This document shows positions 63,673 through 64,000 of a stretch of 64,000 bases of DNA, one piece after another. The position numbers and the translations under genes were made by a program. The first letter of the stretch is position 1. Each line of letters starts with the position of its first letter. The stretch spans positions 806,001 to 870,000 of the forward strand of contig JAPWJW010000005.1 of assembly GCA_028283825.1 (NCBI GenBank), given 5' to 3'. This DNA comes from Azospirillaceae bacterium. Lineage in GTDB: Bacteria > Pseudomonadota > Alphaproteobacteria > Azospirillales > Azospirillaceae. The notes under the pieces were generated by a model. It was not told the DNA's origin. It searched no databases and saw nothing but the letters and a program-made list of their open reading frames with translations.

Positions 63673-63902
63673 GTTCCCTCAGACGCCGGGCGGGCCCATC
63701 CGGGCCCTTGGGCTATCCTCGCCTTTCAGTCCGCTACGCTTCCCGAAAGGCTCCGGCGGACGCCGTCGCGTCGCGTCCTACAGCGGCATTAGAGCAAGAT
63801 GCGATCACGCGTGATCGCATCTTGCCCTTAAGCTGTTCATGATAGAGCGGATTTACACGATCAGGTGATTCCACCTGATCGCGTTCCGCTCTAATGCCGC
63901 TG
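63673..63902 (+). repeat. Dispersed multi-hairpin intergenic element, copy F with nested palindromes
   Basis: The core has gggccc/gggccc around atcc (63692-63697 with 63702-63707), gcctttc/gaaaggc (63721-63727 with 63745-63751) and ggacgc/gcgtcc (63758-63763 with 63773-63778). The closing stem cagcggcattagagc (63781-63795) pairs with gctctaatgccgctg (63888-63902). It encloses a perfect 30-bp palindrome (63795-63824) and a hairpin gatcaggtg/cacctgatc (63859-63867 with 63872-63880) flanked by agagcgga/tccgctct (63844-63851 with 63885-63892). Confidence 0.8.
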
Positions 63903-63904
63903 CG

Positions 63905-64000
63905 TTAACCCACACCCCACAAGACCTCGGGCACGAAGATACGACCCTGGGAATAGATGCCGTGATCGGCCCCCGGCTCGGCCAGGAAATACGGGCCGTC
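63905..64000 (-). CDS. 3' end of an unidentified gene
   Basis: The minus-strand frame is open from the window edge to a TAA at 63905-63907, giving 31 residues ending 'GRIFVPEVLWGVG'. Codon use fits the other genes. The fragment is too short to assign a family. Its stop lies two bases from the nested palindromes of repeat copy F. Confidence 0.55.
   Translation of the reverse strand, partial: DGPYFLAEPGADHGIYSQGRIFVPEVLWGVG

Noticed and set aside
1-64000. Insertion sequence or genomic-island boundary
   Set aside because: No transposase, integrase, tRNA end or long terminal inverted repeat was found; the dispersed hairpin elements carry no coding capacity.

Overview
The window is GC-rich, densely coded DNA with no rRNA, tRNA, phage, transposase or CRISPR array that I can see. 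A cowN gene beside a PAS-LytTR regulator of the RcoM type, many TonB-dependent receptors and twin-arginine-type leaders point to a nitrogen-fixing alphaproteobacterium of the Azospirillum/Nitrospirillum kind. That assignment is inference from gene content.

Layout. 1-6.0 kb: a truncated hypothetical gene, a VOC protein, three exported or membrane-anchored alpha/beta hydrolases, and a small helical protein coupled to a methyltransferase. 6.3-13.4 kb: two tandemly duplicated TonB receptors and a divergent secreted esterase. 13.7-21.4 kb: module 1, an operon of alpha/beta-fold protein, APH-type kinase, M24 peptidase-fold enzyme, short plus full-length luciferase-like monooxygenase (LLM), a second alpha/beta-fold protein and a frameshifted GPH transporter. 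21.4-26.5 kb: a pentapeptide-repeat protein and a 1042-residue protein of unknown function. 26.7-27.9 kb: cowN and rcoM. 28.0-30.7 kb: an MFS transporter and a frameshifted CE2-type esterase. 30.8-37.2 kb: a seven-gene minus-strand operon (membrane protein, small helical protein, methyltransferase, Old-Yellow-Enzyme-type oxidoreductase, HapK-like protein, SDR, solute-binding protein). 37.5-47.6 kb: module 2 (LLM; divergent amidohydrolase, M24, MFS, LLM, alpha/beta-fold protein, aldehyde dehydrogenase). 47.6-53.5 kb: cupin, DUF3089 lipase, amine oxidase and a third, frameshifted TonB receptor. 54-63.6 kb: module 3 (cupin, SsuD-like LLM, LysR, PhyH dioxygenase, cupin, two transporters, alpha/beta-fold protein, second LysR). 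A partial gene runs off the right end.

How it may work together. TonB receptors would bring a substrate through the outer membrane, exported hydrolases trim it, MFS/GPH carriers import the pieces, and LLM monooxygenases, M24 and amidohydrolase enzymes, dioxygenase, SDR and aldehyde dehydrogenase break them down. A 13-bp dyad of the LysR T-N11-A form recurs upstream of the three TonB genes, an MFS gene, module 1, the first methyltransferase operon and the LysR/LLM divergent pair, so much of the window may be one regulon. The substrate is unknown.

The most unusual signals are: (i) six copies of an intergenic element whose hairpin stems differ between copies but stay base-paired; (ii) three alpha/beta-fold proteins with His instead of Ser at the nucleophile elbow; (iii) a twice-occurring small-helical-protein/methyltransferase pair; (iv) a short LLM protein translationally coupled to a full-length one; and (v) three single-base frameshifts in otherwise intact genes.
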